DNA of 33,863 bases. It comes from Leptospira biflexa. Lineage in GTDB: Bacteria > Spirochaetota > UBA4802 > UB4802. Both the position numbers and the translations under genes were made by a program. The DNA is taken from assembly GCA_020721905.1 (NCBI GenBank), contig DYLU01000034.1, forward strand, positions 1-33,863. Direction: 5' to 3'. Numbering within the stretch: position 1 is the stretch's first letter; each line of letters opens with the position of its first letter. This document shows positions 8,210-15,966 of this stretch, in pieces. The notes under the pieces are model-generated. The model ran no database searches. It saw only the letters and a program-made list of their open reading frames with translations, and was not told where the DNA came from.

Positions 8210-9256
8210 TTGGCAAACATGGAAAAAATTTTATATAGTTTGGCAAGCTACGATTTTGACCTTCCACAGGAATTAATAGCACAGTATCCTGCTGATAAAC
8301 GTGAAGAGTCACGGTTGCTTGTTCTTGACAGAAAATCTAAACTCTATGTGCATGAAAAATTTTACAATTTACCGCACTACATTAATCCCAATGATATTTT
8401 AATATTTAATGATGCTAAAGTAATACCCGCCCGAATTTATTGTAAACGCTCTACGGGTGCTGCGGTTGAAATTGTCTTAACAAAAAAATTGTGCGATAAT
8501 ACCTGGGAAGCTATCTGTAATAGGCAAAAAAGGATAAAGATTGGTGAAAAACTATATCCAATGAAAAATGATTCAGTGGCGATAGTTGTTGTGGAAAAAT
8601 CACAGTCAGGTATTACAGTAACATTTGAACCTCATCTTGACCATGGAATGCTTGCAAAGATAGGTGTGTTGCCACTACCACCTTATATACAGCGATCCCC
8701 TGAAAACAAAGATTATGAACGTTACCAGACAGTATTTGCTAAGGAGTACGGAGCAGTAGCAGCACCAACAGCGGGTTTGCATTTTACTGAAAATTTGCTG
8801 AAGCAGATACAGGCCTCAGGTGCTACTATTTCGTTTTTGACACTATATGTATCATGGGGAACCTTTCAGCCTGTCAGGGAGGAAGATATACGGCAACATA
8901 CAATGCATACAGAAGAATATTATTTGCCTGAAAAAACTGTTGAAGATATCTACAATGCAAAATCACGCGGAGGGAGGGTTATAGCTGTTGGCACCACATC
9001 GCTGCGAGTGCTTGAATCAGTGTATCATAATGGTGAGTATAAACCCGGATATGGAGCTACTAACATTTTTATTTATCCTCCTTATACTGTTAAATCTGTA
9101 GATGCCCTGATTACCAATTTTCATACACCTAAGTCAACATTGCTTATGTTAGTTGCTGCTTTTGCCGGATATGATTGCATTATGGAAACATACAGAGAAG
9201 CAGTTAAAGGGCAATACAGATTTTTTTCATATGGCGATGCAATGTTTATTATGTAA
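8210..9256 (+). CDS. queA: S-adenosylmethionine:tRNA ribosyltransferase-isomerase QueA
   Basis: Transfers and isomerises the ribosyl group of SAM onto 7-aminomethyl-7-deazaguanine in tRNA to give epoxyqueuosine. The 348 residues fit the family. Signature stretches include SYDFDLPQELIAQYPA at the N-terminus, ILIFNDAKVIPAR, EYGAVAAPTAGLHFT, LYVSWGTFQPV, GTTSLRVLES and the C-terminal NFHTPKSTLLMLVAAFAG. The start is uncertain: TTG at 8210 and ATG at 8219 both lack a clear ribosome binding site, and the domain proper starts about ten residues in. No other queuosine gene is nearby. An AT-rich region of about 230 bases separates it from the degradation cluster. Confidence 0.93.
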   Translation: MANMEKILYSLASYDFDLPQELIAQYPADKREESRLLVLDRKSKLYVHEKFYNLPHYINPNDILIFNDAKVIPARIYCKRSTGAAVEIVLTKKLCDNTWEAICNRQKRIKIGEKLYPMKNDSVAIVVVEKSQSGITVTFEPHLDHGMLAKIGVLPLPPYIQRSPENKDYERYQTVFAKEYGAVAAPTAGLHFTENLLKQIQASGATISFLTLYVSWGTFQPVREEDIRQHTMHTEEYYLPEKTVEDIYNAKSRGGRVIAVGTTSLRVLESVYHNGEYKPGYGATNIFIYPPYTVKSVDALITNFHTPKSTLLMLVAAFAGYDCIMETYREAVKGQYRFFSYGDAMFIM

Positions 9257-9340
9257 CGGGAAATATATATTATTGTTTATTTGTTTATGATTTTTTATTA
9301 AAAAAATAATTCTTCTAATAGAAAAATTTTTAAAAAATTA

Positions 9341-9369
9341 TTGACATATTGTATTATATTAATTAATAT
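9341..9369 (+). promoter_or_regulatory. Putative sigma70 promoter of the degradation cluster
   Basis: Perfect -35 TTGACA (9341-9346), a 17-base spacer and -10-like TAATAT (9364-9369). The expected transcription start near 9376 falls on the first base of a palindromic operator (9376-9393), so a bound repressor would block initiation. The leader to the PHP gene would be about 110 bases. Confidence 0.65.
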
Positions 9370-9375
9370 GCAATT

Positions 9376-9393
9376 TGATTGGATGTCCAATAA
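9376..9393. promoter_or_regulatory. Putative TetR-type operator, copy 1
   Basis: TGATTGGATGTCCAATAA matches the copy in front of tetR (23742-23759) at 14 of 18 positions and contains the inverted halves ATTGGA/TCCAAT. It begins six bases after the -10 element of the cluster promoter. Confidence 0.55.
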
Positions 9394-9434
9394 ATTAAAT
9401 ATTGTTTCAAGTTATTATTTTTTTATCAAAATAT

Positions 9435-9452
9435 TGGTTGGACATTCATTCA
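9435..9452. promoter_or_regulatory. Putative TetR-type operator, copy 2
   Basis: TGGTTGGACATTCATTCA matches the tetR-proximal copy at 16 of 18 positions. It lies in the leader between promoter and PHP gene, 59 bases from copy 1 centre to centre. Confidence 0.55.
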
Positions 9453-9486
9453 ACTATTTAAAAAATTATTTAAATTACATAATACA

Positions 9487-10035
9487 ATGCTTTTAAAAGG
9501 TTGTCTGCATACGCATACCACTTGTTCTGATGGGACGCTTACACCCCAGCAGGTTGCTGTGCGCTATGAAGAAAAAGGTTATGATTTTATAGCTTTTACC
9601 GATCATGATTACCTTTTAAAGCCTGGTTGTGATGAAATCTATAATGATGTTAAATCGCATATGATTATATTTGCAGGTATTGAAATGACTGTTTTTTTAA
9701 AAGGATATATCCATGTAAACAGGATATTTGGTGATAATCAGTTACTTCATATATTTAATCATCTGCCTGAGTATGACCTTGATATAGAACAGATTATGGA
9801 CAGGCTTTATGACCTTCATAAGATGTTTACCATTGATGCAATGGAAATAACTGCCAAGGGTTTTAAGGTTAAACATTTTGATGAAATGACATTCCCGCAT
9901 CCTTCAATAGTCTCTGATGATGCTCACACAGCTATAGGCATTGGCAGGGCATGGATTGAGCTGGATGCAAAAAGGGATAAGGATTCAATATTAAGAGCTA
10001 TTAAGCACGGTGATTTCTGGAACTGTTATTGTTAG
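9487..10035 (+). CDS. PHP-domain metal-dependent phosphoesterase-like protein
   Basis: A 182-residue PHP-domain protein. The metal-binding motifs are visible in order: HTHTTCSDG (H8, H10, D15), TDHD (38-41), GIEM with E66, H76, E120 and SDDAH (D145, H147). Known PHP proteins act as phosphoesterases (histidinol phosphatase, nucleoside phosphatases, polymerase editing domains). Members of about this size are mostly uncharacterised, so the substrate is unknown. It is the first gene after the cluster promoter and two operator copies, 56 bases before the first thiolase-like gene, which ties it to the pathway. The ATG at 9487 has no visible Shine-Dalgarno sequence, unlike almost every gene downstream. 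Confidence 0.75.
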   Translation: MLLKGCLHTHTTCSDGTLTPQQVAVRYEEKGYDFIAFTDHDYLLKPGCDEIYNDVKSHMIIFAGIEMTVFLKGYIHVNRIFGDNQLLHIFNHLPEYDLDIEQIMDRLYDLHKMFTIDAMEITAKGFKVKHFDEMTFPHPSIVSDDAHTAIGIGRAWIELDAKRDKDSILRAIKHGDFWNCYC

Positions 10036-10091
10036 ATCTGGCTATAATTAGGATTTACCATAAAATATTTTAAAAGGGAGGTTCATAGGGT

Positions 10092-11237
10092 ATGCAGAAA
10101 CGAGTTGCTATCTGTGCTGTTGCTCAGATCAAGAATGATCCCAATTTGTGGTATGCGCGTTTCCAGAATATGCTTTTGGAATGTTTTGAAGGCATAATGT
10201 CGCAAACTAAGGTGAGCTTTGATATGGAAAAGGGCATACGCACTGTGATTACCTGTTCTGATGATGTGTGGGATGCTCGAACTATATCAGATAATGGAAT
10301 GACTGATGTTGTTGGTGCTCATTTCAGGGGTGAAGAAAAAATGTCGCAGGAAAGCCTTAATGGTTTGGGGTATGCAATGGCAAGTATACTCTCAGGGCAT
10401 GATGATGTGATTCTTTACATGGGGCATATGAAGGAATCGCAGACGGAGAGCCGTAATATGTGCACAAATCTGGCATTTGACCCATTCTATTGCAGGCCGC
10501 TGGGTATGGACTTTGTTAATGTTAATGCAATGCAGGCACGGGCTTATTTGGAAAAGTCAGGTGTAACCGAAAAACATTTAGCAAAGATTGTGGTTCGCTC
10601 AAGGGAAAAAGCTAAGGAAAACCCCTTTGCACGTGAAAATGAACCCATAAAGGAAGATGATGTTATAAAGTCGCCTCTACTGGCAGATCCTCTGCGGCAA
10701 CTGCATTATTATCCATCAACTGATTGGGCTTTTGGCATGTTGCTTTGTAGTGAAGAACGTGTAAAAGAATTTACAGATAAGCCAGTATGGATAACCGGCT
10801 ATGGAAGCTGTATGGATAGTTACTTTCTGGGAGATAAGGATTTAACATCAAATTTTTCATTAAAACATGCAACGGAAAGAGCCTTGAAGAAAGCAGGAAT
10901 CAAGGACGTTAAAAAAGATATTCAACTTTTTGAATTGTGTGACCATGCTGCATACCAGTTGCCAATGTGGGCAGAAGGCATTGGCCTGACCAAAGAAGGC
11001 AATGGCGGGAAGTGGATTGATGATGGTGGTATGGATGAATTTAATGTCAATATGTCCGGAGGCATGTTAAACGGCAATCCACTGTTACTTGGTGGTGCTG
11101 CAAGAGCTATTGAATGCTTTTATCAGCTCAGAGGCGAAGCTGGTAAACGTCAGGTTAAGGGTGTAAAACGTGCATTGGCACAGAGCACCTATGGTGCGGC
11201 CGGTCAACACCAGGCTGTTGTGATTTTTGAAGTGTAA
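10092..11237 (+). CDS. Thiolase-fold (lipid-transfer/SCP-x-like) protein, subunit type A1
   Basis: A 381-residue protein of the thiolase superfamily, closest in style to the lipid-transfer proteins such as Ltp2. It keeps the fold landmarks (AFDPFYCRPLGMDFVN near the middle; SGGMLNGNPLLLGGAAR near the end). The nucleophile-loop cysteine of true thiolases is absent (SQESLNGLGYAM stands there), and the HP histidine is replaced (GNP). Ordinary Claisen thiolysis is therefore unlikely; Ltp2-type retro-aldol cleavage or a structural role is more plausible. It is paired with the type B1 gene just downstream and has a clear paralogue at 20144-21283 (type A2). The start at 10092 follows GGGAGG. Confidence 0.8.
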   Translation: MQKRVAICAVAQIKNDPNLWYARFQNMLLECFEGIMSQTKVSFDMEKGIRTVITCSDDVWDARTISDNGMTDVVGAHFRGEEKMSQESLNGLGYAMASILSGHDDVILYMGHMKESQTESRNMCTNLAFDPFYCRPLGMDFVNVNAMQARAYLEKSGVTEKHLAKIVVRSREKAKENPFARENEPIKEDDVIKSPLLADPLRQLHYYPSTDWAFGMLLCSEERVKEFTDKPVWITGYGSCMDSYFLGDKDLTSNFSLKHATERALKKAGIKDVKKDIQLFELCDHAAYQLPMWAEGIGLTKEGNGGKWIDDGGMDEFNVNMSGGMLNGNPLLLGGAARAIECFYQLRGEAGKRQVKGVKRALAQSTYGAAGQHQAVVIFEV

Positions 11238-11250
11238 AGGAGGGGTGACC

Positions 11251-12447
11251 ATGGCACATAAAAAGAATAGAAATGTTGCAATTATTGGTATAGGACAAAC
11301 CAAGCATTCAAGCCACAGGGAAGATGTTAATCAGCCTGAAATGATTCATGAAGCAGTATCTGCTGCTCTTAAAGATGCTAATATAAGCATCAAGGATGTG
11401 GATTGCATAGTTCATGGGAATATGGAACTTTTTGAGATGATTCACCAGCCGGATTTATGGCATGTGCTGGGAACAGGAGCGTATGGAAAAGATAGTATCA
11501 GAATAACTACTGGCGGGACCGTGGGTGCAACGCTGGCGTGTGCCAGTGACAATCTGGTTGCTTCAGGTATGTATGATATCGTTATGGCTATTGGATTTGA
11601 AAAACTGCAGGAAGGACATACAACGGGTGGTATAACCAATATGGCCGATCCCCTGTGGTTTAGAAATTTGCAAACAGGTGCATTAACAGGATCCACTGCA
11701 TACGATGTTATCCAGGAGTTTGGTGAAGAAAGGGCAAAACGTGCAGCAATGATGTATCGTATTATCATGGATAAGCATGCATGTTTAAATCCCAATGCAC
11801 ACAGGGCGTTTGGTCTGGATTTTGATCAGGTTGAGACATTGATGAACACATCACCTAAACTTGTTGGTGAACTTAGACTTATTCATATGTGTTCACAATC
11901 AGATGGTGCATGTGCAGTAATCTTTGCAAGTGAGAAAAAAGCTAAAGAGCTATCTAAAAAACCTGTATGGATACGGGATCATGTTACTATTCATCGTGAG
12001 GAAACATTCAATATATTTGGCTATCACAAAAATTATCCTGTGTTGAAGACTCATAAATTTGCTGCAGAGCAACTATTCAAACGTAATGATATTAAGAACC
12101 CGCTGGAATATTTTGATGTGTTTGAAATGTATGACCCTGCTGCATGGTGGGGGCTGGATTGGCTAAGAGACTTCTTCTTCCTGAAAGGTGATGAACATCT
12201 TCGTCTGGTAGAAAATAAGGAGATCATGATTGGCGGATCAATGCCAATTAATCCATCAGGAGGTGTTATTGCCAGCAATCCAATTGGGGCCACTGCATTA
12301 TTGCGGGTTGCTGAAGCAGCATTGCAGGTCAGGGGCGATGCAGGTGCGCATCAAATTCCAAAAGAAGTTAAGCATGCGTTAGCATCGGGATTTGGTGGTA
12401 CTATGTGGACAGTGCTCATGATGTTAGAAAAAGAATTAAGCTGGTAG
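11251..12447 (+). CDS. Thiolase-fold (lipid-transfer/SCP-x-like) protein, subunit type B1
   Basis: A 398-residue thiolase-superfamily protein starting MAHKKNRNVAIIGIGQTKHS. The start at 11251 is chosen because AGGAGGGGTGACC stands directly before it. At the place of the catalytic cysteine it reads TTGGTVGATLACAS, so the nucleophile is missing. The usual GHP motif is SNP (PSGGVIASNPIGATALLR). It is paired with type A1 upstream (13 bases apart) and the SCP2-DUF35 fusion downstream, whose ribosome binding site overlaps its stop codon (TAGGAGG, 12445-12451). The paralogue is B2 (21293-22456). A1 and B1 probably form a hetero-oligomer that works with DUF35 partners; this is inference from archaeal thiolase and Ltp2 complexes. 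Confidence 0.82.
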   Translation: MAHKKNRNVAIIGIGQTKHSSHREDVNQPEMIHEAVSAALKDANISIKDVDCIVHGNMELFEMIHQPDLWHVLGTGAYGKDSIRITTGGTVGATLACASDNLVASGMYDIVMAIGFEKLQEGHTTGGITNMADPLWFRNLQTGALTGSTAYDVIQEFGEERAKRAAMMYRIIMDKHACLNPNAHRAFGLDFDQVETLMNTSPKLVGELRLIHMCSQSDGACAVIFASEKKAKELSKKPVWIRDHVTIHREETFNIFGYHKNYPVLKTHKFAAEQLFKRNDIKNPLEYFDVFEMYDPAAWWGLDWLRDFFFLKGDEHLRLVENKEIMIGGSMPINPSGGVIASNPIGATALLRVAEAALQVRGDAGAHQIPKEVKHALASGFGGTMWTVLMMLEKELSW

Positions 12448-12456
12448 GAGGGTTAT

Positions 12457-13638
12457 ATGGAATACTGGGGTGTTAAAGTAGAAGATATTTTTGATACAAT
12501 GAACGATCGGTTCAGACCAGAAGGTGCAAAAGGTGTTACTGCAAAGTTTGGATATGATATTAGCGGTGAAGGTAAATGGAAAATCATTGTATCCGGAGGA
12601 TTGCTGGAAGTCATCAAAACAGATGATATCAGCGATTGTGTTGCAGTGATGGTTTGTGATGGAGAGACATTTGTTGGAATTAACATTGGCAAGGTTGATG
12701 CGGCAAATGCCTTTACTTCCGGCAAGGTAAAAATTGAAGGTGATTTTGGACAGTTTGGAAAAACTGCAAAGATGTTTAAAAAGTATGTACCCAAAAAAGC
12801 TGCAATGTCAACAAGGGATTATATTCTGGATATGTTTGGTACACTGGTGTCCCGTTTTCAGCCACAGAATGCTCCGCAGGAGGCTGTCATTGTATATGAT
12901 ATAGGTGGTGCTGATGGTGGTGTGTGGACAGCATACATTAAAGACGGGAAGTGCGAATTAAAAGAAGAACGAGCTGAAAAATTTACAGTTAAACTGGAGG
13001 TTCAGGAAGCTAAAGATTGGGTGGATGTAATGCTGGGTAAAGTTGATGCTTTTTCACTGTTATCTGCAGGGAAGGCAGCTATAGTTGGTGAAACCCAACT
13101 GGCATTAAAATTAGGCGAGATATTTGGAAAATATCAGGACCCCATGGCAAGCACTACGCCTGAGCAGGAGTTAATAGTATTAAAGAAAACAATATCGGTT
13201 GATCAAAAGTTTGCAACCGGCCCTGTTATGGGGAAGTTTTTAAATGGGCTAAAAGAAAAGAAAATATTGGGAAACAGGTGCCCAAAATGCGGCCGTATAC
13301 AATTACCAGCACGAGAAGTATGTGCAGAATGCCGTGTTCGAGTGGATGAATGGGTAGAGGTGGGTCCAAAAGGTCAGGTGCGTTATATGGAATACGTGTA
13401 TTATGCCAGCCCTGATCCATTAACAGGCGAAACACGGGAAACGCCGTATGGAATGGCAAATATACTGTTAGATGGATGTCAGGGTAACGATACGTTTGCT
13501 CATTTAATCCGCAGGGACCAGATAGACAGGATCAAAGGCGGCAAAGATGATGTTTCGGGTACACGTGTTCGCCCGGTGTGGAATGAACACCGTACCGGAA
13601 GCATCTTTGATATCAAATATTTTGAGATTGATGAGTGA
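12457..13638 (+). CDS. Fusion of two SCP2 sterol-carrier domains and a DUF35 (zinc ribbon/OB-fold) domain
   Basis: A 393-residue three-domain protein. Residues about 5-112 form one SCP2-like domain (AAMVCDGET-type core with VGINIGKVDAANAFTSGKV), about 118-228 a second one (VMLGKVDAFSLLSAGKAAIV), and about 255-393 a DUF35 module with an intact zinc ribbon C275-C278/C289-C292 (CPKCGRIQLPAREVCAEC) followed by the OB-fold. SCP2 domains bind fatty acyl-CoA or sterols; DUF35 proteins bind acyl-CoA and dock on thiolase-fold enzymes. Placed next to A1/B1, the protein looks like a partner that presents a hydrophobic CoA thioester to them. Translation is probably coupled to B1. Confidence 0.85.
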   Translation: MEYWGVKVEDIFDTMNDRFRPEGAKGVTAKFGYDISGEGKWKIIVSGGLLEVIKTDDISDCVAVMVCDGETFVGINIGKVDAANAFTSGKVKIEGDFGQFGKTAKMFKKYVPKKAAMSTRDYILDMFGTLVSRFQPQNAPQEAVIVYDIGGADGGVWTAYIKDGKCELKEERAEKFTVKLEVQEAKDWVDVMLGKVDAFSLLSAGKAAIVGETQLALKLGEIFGKYQDPMASTTPEQELIVLKKTISVDQKFATGPVMGKFLNGLKEKKILGNRCPKCGRIQLPAREVCAECRVRVDEWVEVGPKGQVRYMEYVYYASPDPLTGETRETPYGMANILLDGCQGNDTFAHLIRRDQIDRIKGGKDDVSGTRVRPVWNEHRTGSIFDIKYFEIDE

Positions 13639-13650
13639 TGGAGGAATGCT

Positions 13651-15075
13651 ATGGCACTTGATTATGACAGGAAAGATTGTTTTATAGTTGAAGGAAAGTT
13701 AGCATTGCCCTATAGTTATTTTGCAGGGAGGGTGGGTAGCACATTTATTACCACACTCCGTGATAAGAAAAAAATCATGGGCGTGAAATGTCCCGTGTGT
13801 AACAAAGTATATCTGCCACCACGACAGACATGTGAGCGTGATCTTACCGATATACGGGATAACTGGGTGGAGGTGCAGCCATATGGTGAGGTTGTAAATT
13901 TCACGATTGTACGCTACGACGACAAACATCTTCCCAGAAAAGCACCTTTTGTGATGGCACTTATAAAGCTTGATGGTGCTGACACACCTATTGTTCACAT
14001 TCTTGATGGGATAGCACCTGAAGAAGTAAAAATAGGGATGAAGGTTGAAGCAGTATTTTCAACATCACCCACAAATACCATTTTAGATATTTCTCATTTT
14101 GCACCTAAGAAACCTGAAAAAGCATTTGTATCTGAACATAAACCGTTGGGTGCAAAAGGAGATGAGCCGGTAATTTCCCAGGAGGAAAAATTATTAAAAG
14201 AAAGGAGGAAAGCTATGTCTAAGAAAGTCATTATCACTGCAGCACTGGCTGGAGCTGCAACTATGAAAAATCAGAATGAGTCGGTCCCATACACACCTCA
14301 GGAGTTTGCAGAAGAGGCATATAAATGTTACAAGGCCGGTGCTGCAATGGTTCATGTCCATGCCCGAGAGGACAATGGTATGCCAACGCATGACCATAAA
14401 CGCATTAAGGACACCCATGATGCAATCAAAGAAAAGTGCCCTGATATTATTGTTAACCTGAGTTCTGCGGTAGGTATGGGTAAAACTCCTGAACAGCGCA
14501 TAAGCCAGATTATTTATGTCAAACCTGAAATGGCCTCACTCAATACCAATACCATGAATTTCAGCATCATAGACCGTAAGACTGGTAAAATATTTATAGA
14601 TTTTGTTTTTGAAAATACGTTCACCATGCTGCAGGATTTTGGCAAAGCAATGGAAGAAAATGGAGTAAAACCAGAAGTTGAAGTGTATGATTTGGGTGGA
14701 CTTGATAACTGGTTGCTCATTGCAAAACAGGGTTTCTTTACAAAACCGTATAACTTCAATTTTGTATGGGGAGTTGCAGGCGGAATGTCATTCAGGCCTG
14801 ATATGTTTATGGTTCTTAAAAACGCATTGCCTGAAGATGCTAATTTTACTACCTGTGGTGTTGGCATAGAGCAGTTCCCGGCAGTAACTATGTCATGTCT
14901 TGTTGGCGGTCATATGCGTGTTGGTCTTGAAGATAATATCAGAATCCCAACCGGCGAACTTGCAAAAGGAAGTTATGAACAGGTTGAATGGGCAGTGCGT
15001 ATAGCTGAATCCCTGGGTAGAGAACCTGCCACACCTGATGAAGCACGTGAAATCATGGGGTTAAAGAAGCGATAG
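13651..15075 (+). CDS. Fusion of a DUF35 domain and a beta-keto acid cleavage enzyme (BKACE)
   Basis: A 474-residue protein. Residues 1-155 are a DUF35 module whose ribbon keeps C47, C50 and C61 but has D64 where the fourth cysteine should be. A charged linker (about 156-188) leads to a complete BKACE domain (189-474), with the metal-binding HVHARE motif (H235, H237), VNLSSAVGMG and CGVGIEQFPA (E407). BKACEs are zinc enzymes that react a beta-keto acid with acetyl-CoA to give acetoacetate and a new acyl-CoA; the prototype is 3-keto-5-aminohexanoate cleavage enzyme of lysine fermentation. An AGGAGG at 14203-14208 with six-base spacing to ATG 14215 could start the BKACE domain separately. The fusion may therefore be a recent loss of a stop codon. 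Confidence 0.87.
   Translation: MALDYDRKDCFIVEGKLALPYSYFAGRVGSTFITTLRDKKKIMGVKCPVCNKVYLPPRQTCERDLTDIRDNWVEVQPYGEVVNFTIVRYDDKHLPRKAPFVMALIKLDGADTPIVHILDGIAPEEVKIGMKVEAVFSTSPTNTILDISHFAPKKPEKAFVSEHKPLGAKGDEPVISQEEKLLKERRKAMSKKVIITAALAGAATMKNQNESVPYTPQEFAEEAYKCYKAGAAMVHVHAREDNGMPTHDHKRIKDTHDAIKEKCPDIIVNLSSAVGMGKTPEQRISQIIYVKPEMASLNTNTMNFSIIDRKTGKIFIDFVFENTFTMLQDFGKAMEENGVKPEVEVYDLGGLDNWLLIAKQGFFTKPYNFNFVWGVAGGMSFRPDMFMVLKNALPEDANFTTCGVGIEQFPAVTMSCLVGGHMRVGLEDNIRIPTGELAKGSYEQVEWAVRIAESLGREPATPDEAREIMGLKKR
14203..14217 (+). promoter_or_regulatory. Internal ribosome binding site and start for the BKACE domain
   Basis: AGGAGG (14203-14208), six bases, then ATG (14215-14217), in frame within the DUF35-BKACE gene. 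The ATG is residue 189, and the following MSKKVIITAALAGA is exactly where stand-alone BKACEs begin. This predicts a second, 286-residue product. Confidence 0.65.
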
Positions 15076-15092
15076 TTACTGTAATAGTGCAT

Positions 15093-15119
15093 CCCTGCCG
15101 GTGAAATTTTCCTGCAGGG
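15093..15119 (+). other. Intercistronic hairpin between the BKACE and enoyl-CoA hydratase genes
   Basis: CCCTGC (15093-15098) pairs with GCAGGG (15114-15119) around a 15-base loop. No T run follows, so it is more likely an mRNA-stability or processing element, or a weak pause, than a terminator. Confidence 0.4.
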
Positions 15120-15168
15120 GTGTACTAACAATTTGTTTTGCATTCATATACCGTTAGAGGTTATTTGT

Positions 15169-15948
15169 ATGGGTAATAAATGTTACTATCAGATGGAAAA
15201 AGAAAATGTAGCAGTTGTGTATTTTGACAATCCACCGTTGAATGCACTTGATGCAGAAACTATGGAACAGTTTGGAAGCATTATGAAACAACTGGTGCAG
15301 GATAATGCTGTTCACATAATTGTGTTAACGGGCAAAGGTTCTACATTTGTTGTTGGTGCGGATGTCAATGCAGTTAAGGAAGTGGATACCCATGAAAAAG
15401 GGGTGGAGATAACAAGCAGAGCACAGGCAATGGTTTCTTTATGTGAACTATCGCCCAAACCTGTTATTGCACTCATTAATGGATTATGTCTGGGTGGTGG
15501 CATGGAGATAGCATTAGCATGCCACATGCGTATAGCAGCTACAAATGTGCAGATGGGGTTACCCGAAATCATGCTGGGGATAATCCCTGCATTTGGAGGC
15601 ACACAGCGTAGTGCCAGGTTATTAGGAAATGCAAAAGCACTGGAAATTATGCTAACAGGAATGTTTATCAATATGGATGAGGCATTGCGGATTGGACTTG
15701 TTAACAGAGTATATCCGGCAGAAACGTTAATGGAAGAAGGTTTGAAATTTGCATCATCAATTGCGAAAAAAGGACAGGTTGCTGTACGTGCTATTGTGGA
15801 AGCAGTTATGAAAGGAAGCAAATTGAGTCTTGAAGAAGGATTGAAATTAGAAAGTACCTTATTTGGAAGGATTGCAGAGACACATGACAAAAAAGAAGGG
15901 ATTGATGCTTTTCTGGAAAAAAGAAAACCTCAATTCAAGCATTGTTAA
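15169..15948 (+). CDS. Enoyl-CoA hydratase/isomerase (crotonase family)
   Basis: Hydrates a 2-enoyl-CoA to the 3-hydroxyacyl-CoA. Started at ATG 15169 (259 residues) because AGAGG lies about nine bases upstream; an earlier TTG at 15133 adds only a non-homologous leader. The oxyanion-hole segments GADVNAV (about 63-69) and LGGGMEIALACHMR (108-121) are present, as are both catalytic glutamates, E113 and E133 (LPEIMLGIIPAFGGTQR). It is the cluster's single crotonase, in addition to the MaoC-type pair at the end, which may mean two rounds of degradation with different stereochemistry. The next gene follows 18 bases downstream. Confidence 0.92.
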   Translation: MGNKCYYQMEKENVAVVYFDNPPLNALDAETMEQFGSIMKQLVQDNAVHIIVLTGKGSTFVVGADVNAVKEVDTHEKGVEITSRAQAMVSLCELSPKPVIALINGLCLGGGMEIALACHMRIAATNVQMGLPEIMLGIIPAFGGTQRSARLLGNAKALEIMLTGMFINMDEALRIGLVNRVYPAETLMEEGLKFASSIAKKGQVAVRAIVEAVMKGSKLSLEEGLKLESTLFGRIAETHDKKEGIDAFLEKRKPQFKHC

Positions 15949-15966
15949 TATGATTTGGAGGATTTT

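Noticed and set aside
15312-15890. A 192-codon antisense open frame inside the enoyl-CoA hydratase gene
   Set aside because: It is the mirror of a well-supported crotonase gene, with no ribosome binding site and no recognisable motif.
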